From: RYN-428 sp035648595
GTDB lineage: Bacteria > Planctomycetota > Phycisphaerae > Tepidisphaerales > Tepidisphaeraceae
Assembly (NCBI GenBank): GCA_035648595.1
Contig: DASRLH010000395.1
Location: forward strand, 1 to 34,528
Reading direction: 5' to 3'
DNA: 34,528 nucleotides
Below are positions 1 through 7,931 of this stretch, one piece after another. Under the pieces are notes generated by a model, which was not told the origin of the DNA, did not search any database, and worked only from the letters and a program-made list of their open reading frames with translations. The position numbers were made by a program, and so were the translations under genes. Numbering within the stretch: position 1 is the stretch's first letter; every line of letters starts with the position of its first letter.

Positions 1-238
1 ATCCGAATACCCGAAATCCGAATGTCGGAGGGATGTCGCAGCGAAAAAGTCCCGCTCTTCATGCGTGAAATCCGCGGTTAAGTTTCCGCAGCTTGAAAAT
101 CTTGTCGCCACACAAAGAAATGAACGGATAGTATTACGAATGCACACGAATGAAGATAAATTATTCGTGCCGATTCGGGCTCATTCGTGGCAGTCTTTTC
201 TCTCGATCCGGCGTGATGTCTTAAGGTAGGATGTCGCG
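1..238. repeat. Repeat-rich non-coding left edge
   Basis: No gene is seen here. Bases 1-30 are tandem AAATCCGAA-type units like those at 22705-22760 and 23010-23052. Bases 138-190 hold a second motif family: ACGAATG words on the left and ATTCGTG words on the right, which can pair as an imperfect hairpin. A short AAGGTAGGA stretch at 224-232 is the likely ribosome binding site of the next gene. The element at the left edge is probably cut by the window boundary. Confidence 0.55.
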
Positions 239-451
239 GTGCTCACGGACCTGACACTTACGATCCTGGGCATTATTTATGCCGGTTGGTTCGTCTTGGC
301 TGCTGTCGTGGGGTTTTTTGTGCTGCGCCATCGGCTGCGTGCAATTAGCAATTACGAGAGAATGCGAAACCACCAGTGCCGCAAGTGTGGGTACTCGCTG
401 CGGGGCAACGTAAGCGGAGTATGTCCGGAATGCGGATTGCGCTTAAAATGA
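239..451 (+). CDS. Small membrane-anchored zinc-ribbon protein
   Basis: A 70-residue protein read from a GTG start, with an AAGGTAGGA sequence about 8 bases upstream. Residues 8-29 form one hydrophobic membrane segment. The C-terminal third carries two Cys pairs, CRKCGY and CPECG, separated by 12 residues with the LRG motif between them, so it is a compact treble-clef or zinc-ribbon-like metal site on the cytoplasmic side. Short proteins with a CxxCGYxLRG...CPECG ribbon are frequent in Planctomycetota; this is recalled family knowledge, and the function is unknown. It lies 4 bases upstream of a second tiny membrane-protein gene, suggesting co-expression and perhaps partnership. The start is fairly secure because the ATG at 231 is in another frame. 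Confidence 0.65.
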   Translation: MLTDLTLTILGIIYAGWFVLAAVVGFFVLRHRLRAISNYERMRNHQCRKCGYSLRGNVSGVCPECGLRLK

Positions 452-455
452 GCAA

Positions 456-614
456 ATGGACTTCATCGTGATGATCTTTGTGCCGGCATTCATTGTTTTG
501 TGCGCTTTGTTTTACCGTCTTGATCGAATCAATGAGCGAAAATACCGGAATCTTGACGAACCGCGGCGCGGTTTTCCCGTGCTTCCCGCCAAGCCGGAGA
601 GGGTCGATCAATAA
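456..614 (+). CDS. Very small membrane protein, hypothetical
   Basis: A 52-residue open frame starting with ATG 4 bases after the zinc-ribbon gene. Residues 2-20 (starting MDFIVMIFVPAFIVL) are strongly hydrophobic, followed by a basic stretch (RLDRINERKYR) and a proline-containing polar tail ending PERVDQ. This is the pattern of a single-pass small membrane protein with a cytoplasmic tail. The tight spacing behind a likely real gene and the coherent topology support it; its shortness and lack of a strong Shine-Dalgarno sequence argue for caution. Overlapping longer frames in this stretch have no such logic. No family is recognised. Confidence 0.45.
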   Translation: MDFIVMIFVPAFIVLCALFYRLDRINERKYRNLDEPRRGFPVLPAKPERVDQ

Positions 615-753
615 AGGCTTTCTTTCCGAGAGACAACAGTGCAGCGGTTCGAGAGAACGTCGATCGCGATCGCCAGAAGAACCATCCGTATCGTCGTGCG
701 ACGTTTCACTTGTTCCTCCTCTTTCAGCGTTTTTCACGTAGCCGGAGCGGTTT

Positions 754-779
754 GGCATGGTCACTGAAGTGACCACGCC
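754..779. repeat. 26-bp imperfect palindrome (GGTCACT core)
   Basis: The core is GGTCACT-GA-AGTGACC, a perfect 7-bp inverted repeat with a 2-base centre. It extends outward to GGCATGG/CCACGCC with one mismatch. It sits alone in a gene-free stretch after the small gene pair. It could be an operator-like dyad or a solitary member of another dispersed palindrome family. No T-run follows, so it is not a typical terminator. Confidence 0.5.
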
Positions 780-825
780 GGCGGCCGGTTATGGTCAAAC
801 GCCATAGCAACATGAAATTTGCTCT

Positions 826-1108
826 AAATAGCCGTGCGCGACCACGCGCTATTCATCCGTGGCATAACCAGAAGGGTGTCAGGCCGCGAAATGAACCCTC
901 GATCGTGACACGGGCGTCCCGCCCGTGCATGGTGTACGGAACGACGATACATCGATTTTCCCTACTCTACAGCCGCCGGCACGGGCGGGACGCCCGTGTC
1001 ACATTAACGAATCTGAATCCACGAATGGCATCGGTTCACAGAATCCCAATGTCGGACGCACATCATGGCTGGCGGATGTCAACGGCGCGTGTTCGCGCAC
1101 GGTTATTT
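826..1108. repeat. Compound inverted-repeat element around BIME-like copy 1
   Basis: Bases 905-928 and 979-1002 are two facing 24-base arms beginning GTGAC and containing the CACGGGC-GTCCC-GCCCGTG hairpin. Outside them is a second inverted pair: AAATAGCCGTGCGCGA at 826-841 matches the reverse complement of 1093-1108 with one mismatch. The segment 826-904, read in reverse, is homologous to the tails that follow the copies at 4888 and 10581. So this copy is a nested, transposon-like structure of about 283 bp. The rest of the gene-free stretch 615-1119 holds nothing else that I can name. Confidence 0.75.
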
Positions 1109-1119
1109 AGTCCGCGCGC

Positions 1120-2226
1120 TCATCGAACCTGCAACGTCTCGCCTTCAAACGTAATCCCCAGCGGCTCAATCTCCACCGCTTTACGTCCCCCCTCTTTTCG
1201 CACTATCCCCGCGGCCCAGGCCTCATACCCCGTTTGCCTGGCGATTTCGACACATCGCGCCGCCTGCCCCGGCTCGACGTACACCGCGAAGCCAACGCCC
1301 ATGTTGAAAGTGGCATACGCCTCCCGCTCGCTCACCGGGCCCTGCTCGCGGATGAAACGAAAGATCGGCGGCGGCTCGCGCTCCTCCGTGATGCGATACA
1401 CAAACGGCTCGGCGAGGCGCATCAGTTTTCGCCAGCCATGCCCCGTGACATGAACGGCGTAATGCGGGCGAATGCCCGCCGCTTGAAGCGCGGCTATGTA
1501 GCGCACATAAATCGCGGATGCATCCAGCAGCACCTGCCCGTAGGGCCGGCCATCGGCGGGTACCGGCGTGAGATAGCCCTGGGGCAGGCGATCCGCCAAT
1601 GCCCGGCAAAGCGTTAGCCCGTTGGTTTGAACGCCCGACGAGGCCAGGAAAATGATGGCATCGCCGTCGCGCACATCGCCGACGATGCGATGCGACTTAG
1701 GCTTGATCCGGCCCAGGGCCGAGCCGGCAAGGACGATGGTTTGTGGATTGACGATCCCGCGAAGCGTCGGCGTCTCCCCCCCGCCCCAGACGGCATCGGC
1801 CAGCACGCACCCCTGGGCGAAACCATCCGCCAGATCGGCGGCGCGGCTTTGGTCCTTGAACCAATCCGCGTCCCCCACCGCCGCGTGCATCGCCACGGAA
1901 ATCGGCAGCGCGCCCACGGTGATCAGGTCGTTCACCATCGTCGCGACCGTGTCGATGCCGATGTTCCGATAAAACCCCGGCTGGCCCAATTCCAGCATCG
2001 CGTCGGCGATCAGGTTTTTGGTGCCCAGGCCTTCCTCGACATGGGCGAGAAATTCGGCGTCGGATTCGATGAGATACGCGCTTTCCCCCCGGATTCCCGC
2101 CGGCTCGGAAAGTCCATGATGACCCAGGGCGGCGGTTGTCGTTGCTGCCGATTGCTGGCAGGCGCGCTTGAAGGCGTCCAGCAAATCATAATTCACGCCG
2201 CTTTGCTCGTAACTCAGCCCGCTCAT
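1120..2226 (-). CDS. PurM-like AIR synthase homologue (phosphoribosylformylglycinamidine cyclo-ligase family)
   Basis: A 368-residue soluble protein of the PurM/SelD ATP-grasp-like family. PurM closes formylglycinamidine ribonucleotide to aminoimidazole ribonucleotide in purine synthesis. Seen: N-terminal SGVNYD (9-14), GLGTK (66-70), IDTVATMVNDL (91-101), GGGET (148-152), SSGVQTNGLTLCR (196-208), HVTGHGW (259-265), and near the C-terminus the FNMGVGFAV strand. The order matches PurM throughout, and the length is slightly above the usual 345 or so. Two signature sites differ: the loop usually read SGTDGVGTK is replaced by HVEEGLGTK, and HITGGGF by HVTGHGW. It may therefore be the AIR-synthase-related branch rather than the housekeeping enzyme. 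It stands alone, with repeat copies at both ends and no other pur gene nearby. No clear ribosome binding site precedes the ATG. Confidence 0.8.
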   Translation of the reverse strand: MSGLSYEQSGVNYDLLDAFKRACQQSAATTTAALGHHGLSEPAGIRGESAYLIESDAEFLAHVEEGLGTKNLIADAMLELGQPGFYRNIGIDTVATMVNDLITVGALPISVAMHAAVGDADWFKDQSRAADLADGFAQGCVLADAVWGGGETPTLRGIVNPQTIVLAGSALGRIKPKSHRIVGDVRDGDAIIFLASSGVQTNGLTLCRALADRLPQGYLTPVPADGRPYGQVLLDASAIYVRYIAALQAAGIRPHYAVHVTGHGWRKLMRLAEPFVYRITEEREPPPIFRFIREQGPVSEREAYATFNMGVGFAVYVEPGQAARCVEIARQTGYEAWAAGIVRKEGGRKAVEIEPLGITFEGETLQVR

Positions 2227-2344
2227 GGAAAAGCGTTTTAGGGGGACGGCGGCGGTGGGTCAAATGCGAATTGGTGACGATGTAACACGGCCGTCGCTTG
2301 AGACGTTCGCACATCGCGTTTGATCGCTGCCGGGGAGCCTCGTT

Positions 2345-2453
2345 GTATCACGGGCGTCCCGCTGCGTCCGGCCCGTGCCGGTTGCCTTATGATTGGCAAT
2401 ATCGCAATTCCTCGACTACCCCGCCATCGGCACGGGCGAGACGCCCGTGATAC
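2345..2453. repeat. BIME-like element, copy 2 (GTATC type, reverse)
   Basis: The left arm 2345-2378 and right arm 2430-2453 face each other. The right arm is regular (CACGGGC stem, outer end GATAC). The left arm has the same ends but carries about 10 extra bases in its hairpin loop. The central spacer, read in reverse, matches the centres of the copies at 12272, 17641 (reverse) and 18512. It lies in the 426-base gap between the purM-like start and the next gene; nothing else is recognised in that gap. Confidence 0.8.
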
Positions 2454-2652
2454 GGTAACGGGCTTCGTCGCCCCAGCCCCCGGTCCCACAAGTCTGGCGA
2501 CGCTTCACCCGACAATCCAAACTCTCGCGCATGCTCGATGTCGTGTGGCATAATGACCGGTCTTGCCGGAGCTGGGCAGGGATTCTACGATGGGCCATGA
2601 AGTTCCCGCGAGCAGGAAGCCGACTTGGCAGTTCATTCAGCACGAGGCGCCG

Positions 2653-4833
2653 ATGCAAATATTGCGTTTGTTCTTTCTGGGACTAGCCGTGAGCCTCGCG
2701 TGGTCGGCGATTGTGCCGGCTCATGCCCAAGCGGCAGGTCCCGTTCAATCTACAACGCCCCTCATCGCGCCCCCGGCGACGCAGCCGGCGATCGCGAACA
2801 AGAGCCTGTTTGATCCGACCCGCCACATGCGCGTCTCTGAAGTTCGGCCGGGGATGAAGGGATATGGGCTGACCGTTTTCAAGGGAACCACGATCGAGCG
2901 GTTCGACGTGCAGGTCATTTCGGTCTTGCGAAACTTCAATCCAAAATGCGATGTGGTGTTGATCCGCTGCCAGGGGAAATTTCTGGAACACACAGGCAGC
3001 ATCGCGGGCATGAGCGGCTCGCCGGTGTATCTGACGGACGCGCAGGGCCACGATCGCATGATCGGCGCATTCGCCTACGGCTGGCCGCTCACCAAGGACC
3101 CCGTCGCGGGCGTGCAGCCGATTGAGTACATGCTCGATCTGCCCGTGGTTAAGCCGGGCCTGGTCGGCGTTGGAGGCTCGGCCGCCAACGAATCATCCGC
3201 ACGAAAGGCCCCATCGGTGCCAACCGCGGGCGCAGATGTATCCTCCACGTCTACCCGCACGCCCAACGGGCACATTTCGTGGTCCATGGCGGATGCAGGA
3301 TTGCTCCCGATTGCCTGGCGGAGCCAGCGCCAAAAGTGGATGAAACCCTGGCGCGCGCCCGCCTCTCTTTCGGGGCAGTTGACCGGCGATGGCGATTCCC
3401 CGCGCCTGGCGCCGCTGGCGACGCCGCTGATGATTTCGGGAATGTCGCCGCGCATGCTCGATGAATTGGCGCCTACGTTCCGCGCCGCCGGGCTTTCCAC
3501 CTTGCAGGCCGGCATTGGCGGATCGGGGCCCGACAATCAGCCGCCGGCCAAACTCGAACCCGGCTCGGTGCTTGCGGTTCCGCTGCTGACCGGCGATGTC
3601 GAGATGACCGCCATCGGCACCTGCACCGAAGTGCTCGGCGACAAGGTCTGGGGATTCGGCCATCCGTTCAACAACGAAGGCCCCATCGCCCTGCCGATGG
3701 GCAGCGGCGAGATCAACGGCGTCATCGCCAATCTCCAAACCAGCTTCAAGCTTGGCTCGCTGACCGCGACGCGCGGCACGCTCACCATGGACGGCGCGGT
3801 GGGCGTCGCCGGTGAAACAGGCGCGGGGCCGGCGACCGCGCCCATCGAGCTCACCGTAAATCCCGCCGACGGCACCGCGCCGCGCGTGTATCATTTCCAG
3901 GCCTCGCTGCATCCCAAGCTCACGCCGATGATTATCAACGCGGCCTTCGCGGCGGCGGTCTCCGGCTCCAGCGAATTGCCGCAATACAACACCGTCGATT
4001 ACGACCTCAAACTCACCTTCAACAACGGCAAGATCATCACGGTCGCCAACCGTGCCGTGAACGCAACGTCCAACGATGTGTTCGGCGACGCCGGCGTCAT
4101 CATGCAGGCCGCGGCCGACAATCCCTTCCAGCGCGTGCTGATCAAAAAAGTGACCGGCACGATCAAGGTGCTGCCGTACGCGGAGCTGGCGCAGATCCTC
4201 GACGTGAATCTGCCGCGCAGCAAATATCATCCGGGGGATACGATCAAGGCGTTCGTCAACTACCAGACCTTCCGAGGCCCGGACGCGATTTTGCCGATCG
4301 ACCTGGAATTGCCGCGCGACCTTCCGCACGGCACATATCAATTGATCGTTTCCGATGCCGAGCGGTTTTTTCAGGATGAGGTGCAGTCAAAGCATTTTCA
4401 GTTCACGGCTGAGAGCATCCGCGACGTTTTCTCGGTGCTCAAGGATGTGGCTGCGATTCGTGAGAATGCAATATACGTGCGCCTTCTGCGCCGGCCGGAT
4501 GGCGTTGCCATCGGCCACACCGCGTTGCCGCGCCTCCCTTCCAGCCGCCGGCAGATTCTGCTGGAATCGGGGCGGAGCAATACCACCGCGTTTGTCAGCT
4601 CCACCGTGAAGACGATCCCGACGAAATGGGTGATGGCCGGCTCGGCGGAGTTTGCGATCAACGTGGAAGCGATCTCGAAAGTTGCCGTCGGAACCTCGCG
4701 GCCACCCAGGCCCGAATCACCCGCCGGGGCCAAAGCGGAAACACCCCACAAAGCCACCCCCGGCAAATCGCCGCCCACCAACGAGACGCCTCCGAAAACA
4801 GAACCTCCCAGCGAGCCTAAACCCGCCAAGTGA
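2653..4833 (+). CDS. Secreted SpoIVB/S55-peptidase-like protein
   Basis: 726 residues from the ATG at 2653, chosen because it opens directly on a signal peptide (basic-poor start, hydrophobic LFFLGLAVSLAWSAIV, then AHAQA as probable cleavage site). An in-frame TTG 90 bases upstream would bury that signal. The mature N-terminus has MKGYGLTVFKG and then GMSGSPVY at about 119-126, matching the serine-nucleophile loop of SpoIVB-type S55 serine peptidases. A second conserved block, WGFGHPFNNEGPIALPMGSGEING, begins near residue 333. The C-terminal half looks like beta-sandwich material, and the last 40 or so residues are a Pro/Lys/Thr-rich tail. Role inferred: exported protease or a non-catalytic relative. 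In SpoIVB the catalytic His precedes the Ser; here the only conserved GH block follows it, so activity is uncertain. A repeat-filled 299-base gap separates it from the next gene. Confidence 0.7.
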   Translation: MQILRLFFLGLAVSLAWSAIVPAHAQAAGPVQSTTPLIAPPATQPAIANKSLFDPTRHMRVSEVRPGMKGYGLTVFKGTTIERFDVQVISVLRNFNPKCDVVLIRCQGKFLEHTGSIAGMSGSPVYLTDAQGHDRMIGAFAYGWPLTKDPVAGVQPIEYMLDLPVVKPGLVGVGGSAANESSARKAPSVPTAGADVSSTSTRTPNGHISWSMADAGLLPIAWRSQRQKWMKPWRAPASLSGQLTGDGDSPRLAPLATPLMISGMSPRMLDELAPTFRAAGLSTLQAGIGGSGPDNQPPAKLEPGSVLAVPLLTGDVEMTAIGTCTEVLGDKVWGFGHPFNNEGPIALPMGSGEINGVIANLQTSFKLGSLTATRGTLTMDGAVGVAGETGAGPATAPIELTVNPADGTAPRVYHFQASLHPKLTPMIINAAFAAAVSGSSELPQYNTVDYDLKLTFNNGKIITVANRAVNATSNDVFGDAGVIMQAAADNPFQRVLIKKVTGTIKVLPYAELAQILDVNLPRSKYHPGDTIKAFVNYQTFRGPDAILPIDLELPRDLPHGTYQLIVSDAERFFQDEVQSKHFQFTAESIRDVFSVLKDVAAIRENAIYVRLLRRPDGVAIGHTALPRLPSSRRQILLESGRSNTTAFVSSTVKTIPTKWVMAGSAEFAINVEAISKVAVGTSRPPRPESPAGAKAETPHKATPGKSPPTNETPPKTEPPSEPKPAK

Positions 4834-4887
4834 CAAGTCGCGGAGCATTGGCTGCCAAAAGTCCACACGATATACTTATCCTTTAAT

Positions 4888-5070
4888 GTGACACGGGCGT
4901 CCCGCCCGTGCCGACGGCTGTAGATCAGGGAAAATCGATGTATTTTGGTACCATACAACATGCACGGGCGGGACGCCCGTGTCACGATCGAGGTTTCATT
5001 TCGGGACCTGACACCCTTCTGGTTATGCCACGGATGAATAGCGCGTAGTCGCGCACGGCTATTTTTTAGT
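4888..5070. repeat. BIME-like element, copy 3, with tail
   Basis: Arms 4888-4911 and 4962-4985 are perfect inverted repeats of 24 bases (outer end GTGAC; internal stem CACGGGC/GCCCGTG, loop GTCCC). An 85-base tail, 4986-5070, follows; it contains GGTTATGCCACGGATGAATA and ends GCACGGCTATTTTTTAG. The same tail occurs reversed beside copy 1 and forward after the copy at 10581. The final T-run after a GC-rich segment could help end transcription of the upstream gene, but that is inference. Confidence 0.85.
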
Positions 5071-5132
5071 ATCCGCCTCCAGCGTCATCACTCATCGTTC
5101 TGGATTTCCACCTTCCCCCCTCTGGAGTTCGC

Positions 5133-7778
5133 ATGCCAAGACTCATATTCCTGTTGACCTGCCTGCTGGGTTTTCCCGCGCTGGCGGTTCAGACGAGCTA
5201 CTGGACGCAGACCACCGAGCAGGATTTCAAGAGCGGCACACTGGAAAACGTGGTGGCGACCAACCACGGCGACATCAAGCTTTCGCGCGCGGTGAAGACC
5301 CTGCTGGAAGAGGATCCGCGCATCAGTGCCGTCAACGCGCTGGCGGAGGGGCCCGATGGCAGCATTTATGCCGGCACCGGGCCCAATGGCGTTCTGCTGC
5401 GCATCAGGGATGGGAAGGTGGATACCTTCGCAACTTTGGAAGGTGAAGCCGCGATCACCGCGCTGTTGGTCCAGAAGGACGGCGCGGTTTTGGCCGGCAC
5501 GTCCGGCGATGCTGGACGCGTGCTCAAGTTCAACAAACCCGGCGAAAAACCCAAAGTGCTCTTCAAGCAAAAGGGCATGCAATACGTCTGGGCCATCGCG
5601 CAGGCCGCCGATGGAATGTTGTATGCCGCGACCGGGCCGGAGGGAAAGTTGTTCGCCATCTCACCCGATGGGACGGCAAAGGTGCTGCTGGATACCGACT
5701 CGAACAATCTCACCTGCCTGATCTCCGATGGCAAGGATCTGCTATACGCCGGCACCGACACGCACGGGCTGGTTTATCGGATCAACCGCAAGACCGGCGA
5801 GAGCTTCGTGCTTTACAACGCGCCCGAGTCGGAGATCAGCGCGTTGGCGTTGGACAAGCAGGGCAACCTGTACGCCGCCACCGCCGAAGCCAGGGAGCAA
5901 GCCCCCGGCGCTTCGCAGGAAGCGGCCCAGGAGGAGAAAAGCGGCCGCCCGGAAGGCGGCGCGGTTGGCGTGCCGATCCCTTCCGACCGTCCCAGGGAGC
6001 CCGCCCCGCCGGCCCCGCCCAATCCCAATCCGGGCCAGCCGAATCCGATTCCGAAAACCAATCCGAGTGCCAGGATCATGATGGATCGGGGCGCGCGGGT
6101 GATGCGTCTTCGTGACACGGGCGTCTCGCCCGTGCATACGGCACCCGGCTTCGAGGAACTACATGTCTCCAAGTCCCAGCGTAATGAGCACGGGCGGGAC
6201 GCCCCTGTCACGACCAATCAATCCGGTGCGATGAAGAAGGTTGCTCACGTATTTTTCGCCATCGCCGCTGGTTCCCCATCTCAACCCTCGCCCGCCGCCG
6301 GCCCAAACAAAAAGCGCCGTCCCAAGCCCGAGCCCGGCGATCCCGAGCCGTCGCCCGATCCGGATCCGGGTCCCGCTCCGTCTCCAGCCCCCAGGCCCGG
6401 CAAGCCCAACCCGCCCGGCTCGCCGCAACCCGGCGCCGAGCCGGTTGCCAAGCTGGCACATCAGCCGGCGGTGGATACCACCGAGCCCATTGAGCCGCGC
6501 CCCGAGGGGAATGCTATTTACAAAATCGATCCCGAAGGATTTGTAACGGAAGTCTTCCGCCAGCCGACGCTGATCCTGGGAATGGTGGAAAGCAACGGCG
6601 TGCTGCTGGTCGCGACCGGCGGCCCGGAGGGGCAGGTGTACCAGGTCCGTCCCGCCGCCGATGAGACGCTCGTGCTGGCGAAGGTGGACGCCAAGGAAAT
6701 CATGTGCCTGCTGTCGGCCAGCGATGGCAAGACGTATATGGGCACCGCGAATGTCGGGAGCGTGGCGAGCATGTCGGTGGGGTTTGCCGCCAGGGGCACG
6801 TTCACCAGCCCGGTGCTGGACGCGACGCAGATCAGCCGCTTCGGCAAGATTCACATGCACGGCTCACTGCCCGTCGGCGCCGGCTTGGCCGTTGCCACGC
6901 GCAGCGGAAACGTGAAGGAGGCCGATGAGAAGAGTTGGAGCAAATGGAGCGACGATGCCCCCGCCGCCCAATACATGCAGGTGCCGTCGCCGTCGGCGCG
7001 GTTCCTCCAGTATCGGCTCACGCTCACCAGCGCGAAAGGCGCCGCGACGCCGGTCGTGGAAGACGTGGCCGTGGCCTATCAGGTGCCCAATCTTCCGCCG
7101 CGAATCAAGTCGATTAAGGTTGTCAACGCCGGCGGGACGGCCGCCAATGCCGAAAGTCCCGATGCCATTGACGCCGACAATGCCGCCGCCCCGAAGCGCG
7201 CCACCAGCAGCCGATACCAGGCCATCTCCTGGGAAGCCAGCGACCCCAATCACGATGCGCTTGCATACGCGCTGTATTTCCGTCCGATCGGTCAGGAGCA
7301 GTGGATCTTGCTCAAGGACAAGCTCATGGAACCCACCTACCAATGGGACACGCGGACGGCGGCGGATGGACGCTATGAGGTGAAGGTGATCGCATCCGAT
7401 GCCGGCGCGAACCCACCCGGCATGGGCAAGACCGCCGGCCGGGTCAGCGATCCGCTCACCGTTGACAACACGCCGCCGGTGATCGGCGATCTAAAATCGC
7501 ATCAGAACGGCGGCGCGGTGCAGATCAGCCTTAAAGCGGTGGACCGCACCAGTACCGTGGCATCCGTGGATTACGCGGTCGATTCGAGCAAGGATTGGCA
7601 ATTCGTGCTGCCGGACAACCACATTTACGACAGCCCCGAGGAGGCGGTCGCCTTCTCCATCCCCGGCCTTTCCCCCGGCCAGCACCAGATCACCGTGCGC
7701 GCTACGGACGCCAAGGGGAACCAGTCGTTCGAGAACATATTCGTGAATATCCAAAGCCCCGCCGCGCGGGCGAAGTGA
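5133..7778 (+). CDS. Secreted beta-propeller protein with Pro-rich linker and C-terminal Ig-like domain
   Basis: An 881-residue exported protein. Residues 1-19 are a signal peptide (LIFLLTCLLGFPALA), and GGAG lies 6 bases before the ATG. Residues 60-250 hold repeated propeller blades with G-x-(L/I)-YA(G/A)T motifs (SIYAGTGPNG, MLYAATGPEG, LLYAGTDTHG, NLYAATAEA). Residues 252-455 are low-complexity, Pro/Lys/Gly-rich linker. The propeller resumes at 460-550 (NAIYKIDPEG, LLVATGGPEG, KTYMGTANVG). Residues 555-650 form a beta domain, and 655-881 an Ig or fibronectin-like region with DxxxNPPG and VRATDAKGNQS strands. Residues 327-360 of the linker are encoded by a complete copy of the dispersed repeat (6112-6211), kept in frame. 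Function unknown; the layout suggests a periplasmic or surface-binding protein. Confidence 0.75.
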   Translation: MPRLIFLLTCLLGFPALAVQTSYWTQTTEQDFKSGTLENVVATNHGDIKLSRAVKTLLEEDPRISAVNALAEGPDGSIYAGTGPNGVLLRIRDGKVDTFATLEGEAAITALLVQKDGAVLAGTSGDAGRVLKFNKPGEKPKVLFKQKGMQYVWAIAQAADGMLYAATGPEGKLFAISPDGTAKVLLDTDSNNLTCLISDGKDLLYAGTDTHGLVYRINRKTGESFVLYNAPESEISALALDKQGNLYAATAEAREQAPGASQEAAQEEKSGRPEGGAVGVPIPSDRPREPAPPAPPNPNPGQPNPIPKTNPSARIMMDRGARVMRLRDTGVSPVHTAPGFEELHVSKSQRNEHGRDAPVTTNQSGAMKKVAHVFFAIAAGSPSQPSPAAGPNKKRRPKPEPGDPEPSPDPDPGPAPSPAPRPGKPNPPGSPQPGAEPVAKLAHQPAVDTTEPIEPRPEGNAIYKIDPEGFVTEVFRQPTLILGMVESNGVLLVATGGPEGQVYQVRPAADETLVLAKVDAKEIMCLLSASDGKTYMGTANVGSVASMSVGFAARGTFTSPVLDATQISRFGKIHMHGSLPVGAGLAVATRSGNVKEADEKSWSKWSDDAPAAQYMQVPSPSARFLQYRLTLTSAKGAATPVVEDVAVAYQVPNLPPRIKSIKVVNAGGTAANAESPDAIDADNAAAPKRATSSRYQAISWEASDPNHDALAYALYFRPIGQEQWILLKDKLMEPTYQWDTRTAADGRYEVKVIASDAGANPPGMGKTAGRVSDPLTVDNTPPVIGDLKSHQNGGAVQISLKAVDRTSTVASVDYAVDSSKDWQFVLPDNHIYDSPEEAVAFSIPGLSPGQHQITVRATDAKGNQSFENIFVNIQSPAARAK
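6112..6211. repeat. BIME-like element, copy 4, inside a coding region
   Basis: Arms 6112-6135 (loop GTCTC) and 6188-6211 (loop GGGAC, one changed base near the outer end) flank a centre resembling the GTATC-type spacers (GGCTTCGAGGAACTAC). The element lies wholly within the beta-propeller gene. It is read as DTGVSPV on the left arm and HGRDAPVT on the right arm, without a stop or frameshift. Confidence 0.85.
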
Positions 7779-7931
7779 TGCCACCACATTTTGTGGGTTC
7801 TCCCCATTCCACACACGCCGCGAATCGGATACCCACTACACAGCATCGCGCGTTTCCAACGAGAGCAGGCGTGGCGGGTACTGATTGACCGCCTTACGCC
7901 AACATAGAGCAATCATTCACGGAGCTTTCAG

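Noticed and set aside
478..741. Plus-strand 87-codon frame beginning MCRHSLF
   Set aside because: It overlaps the 456-614 frame out of phase and lacks coherent topology; the 456 start has better spacing and composition.
345..776. Minus-strand open frame opposite the small gene pair
   Set aside because: No recognisable motif; it is antisense to the better-supported zinc-ribbon and membrane-peptide genes.
791..1453. Open frame of 220 codons on the plus strand
   Set aside because: It runs through the repeat (VTRASRPC, HGRDARVT) and then antisense to the purM-like gene; no domain logic.
3193..4341. 382-codon frame antisense to the S55-like gene
   Set aside because: Arg/His/Gly-rich antisense shadow without domain motifs.
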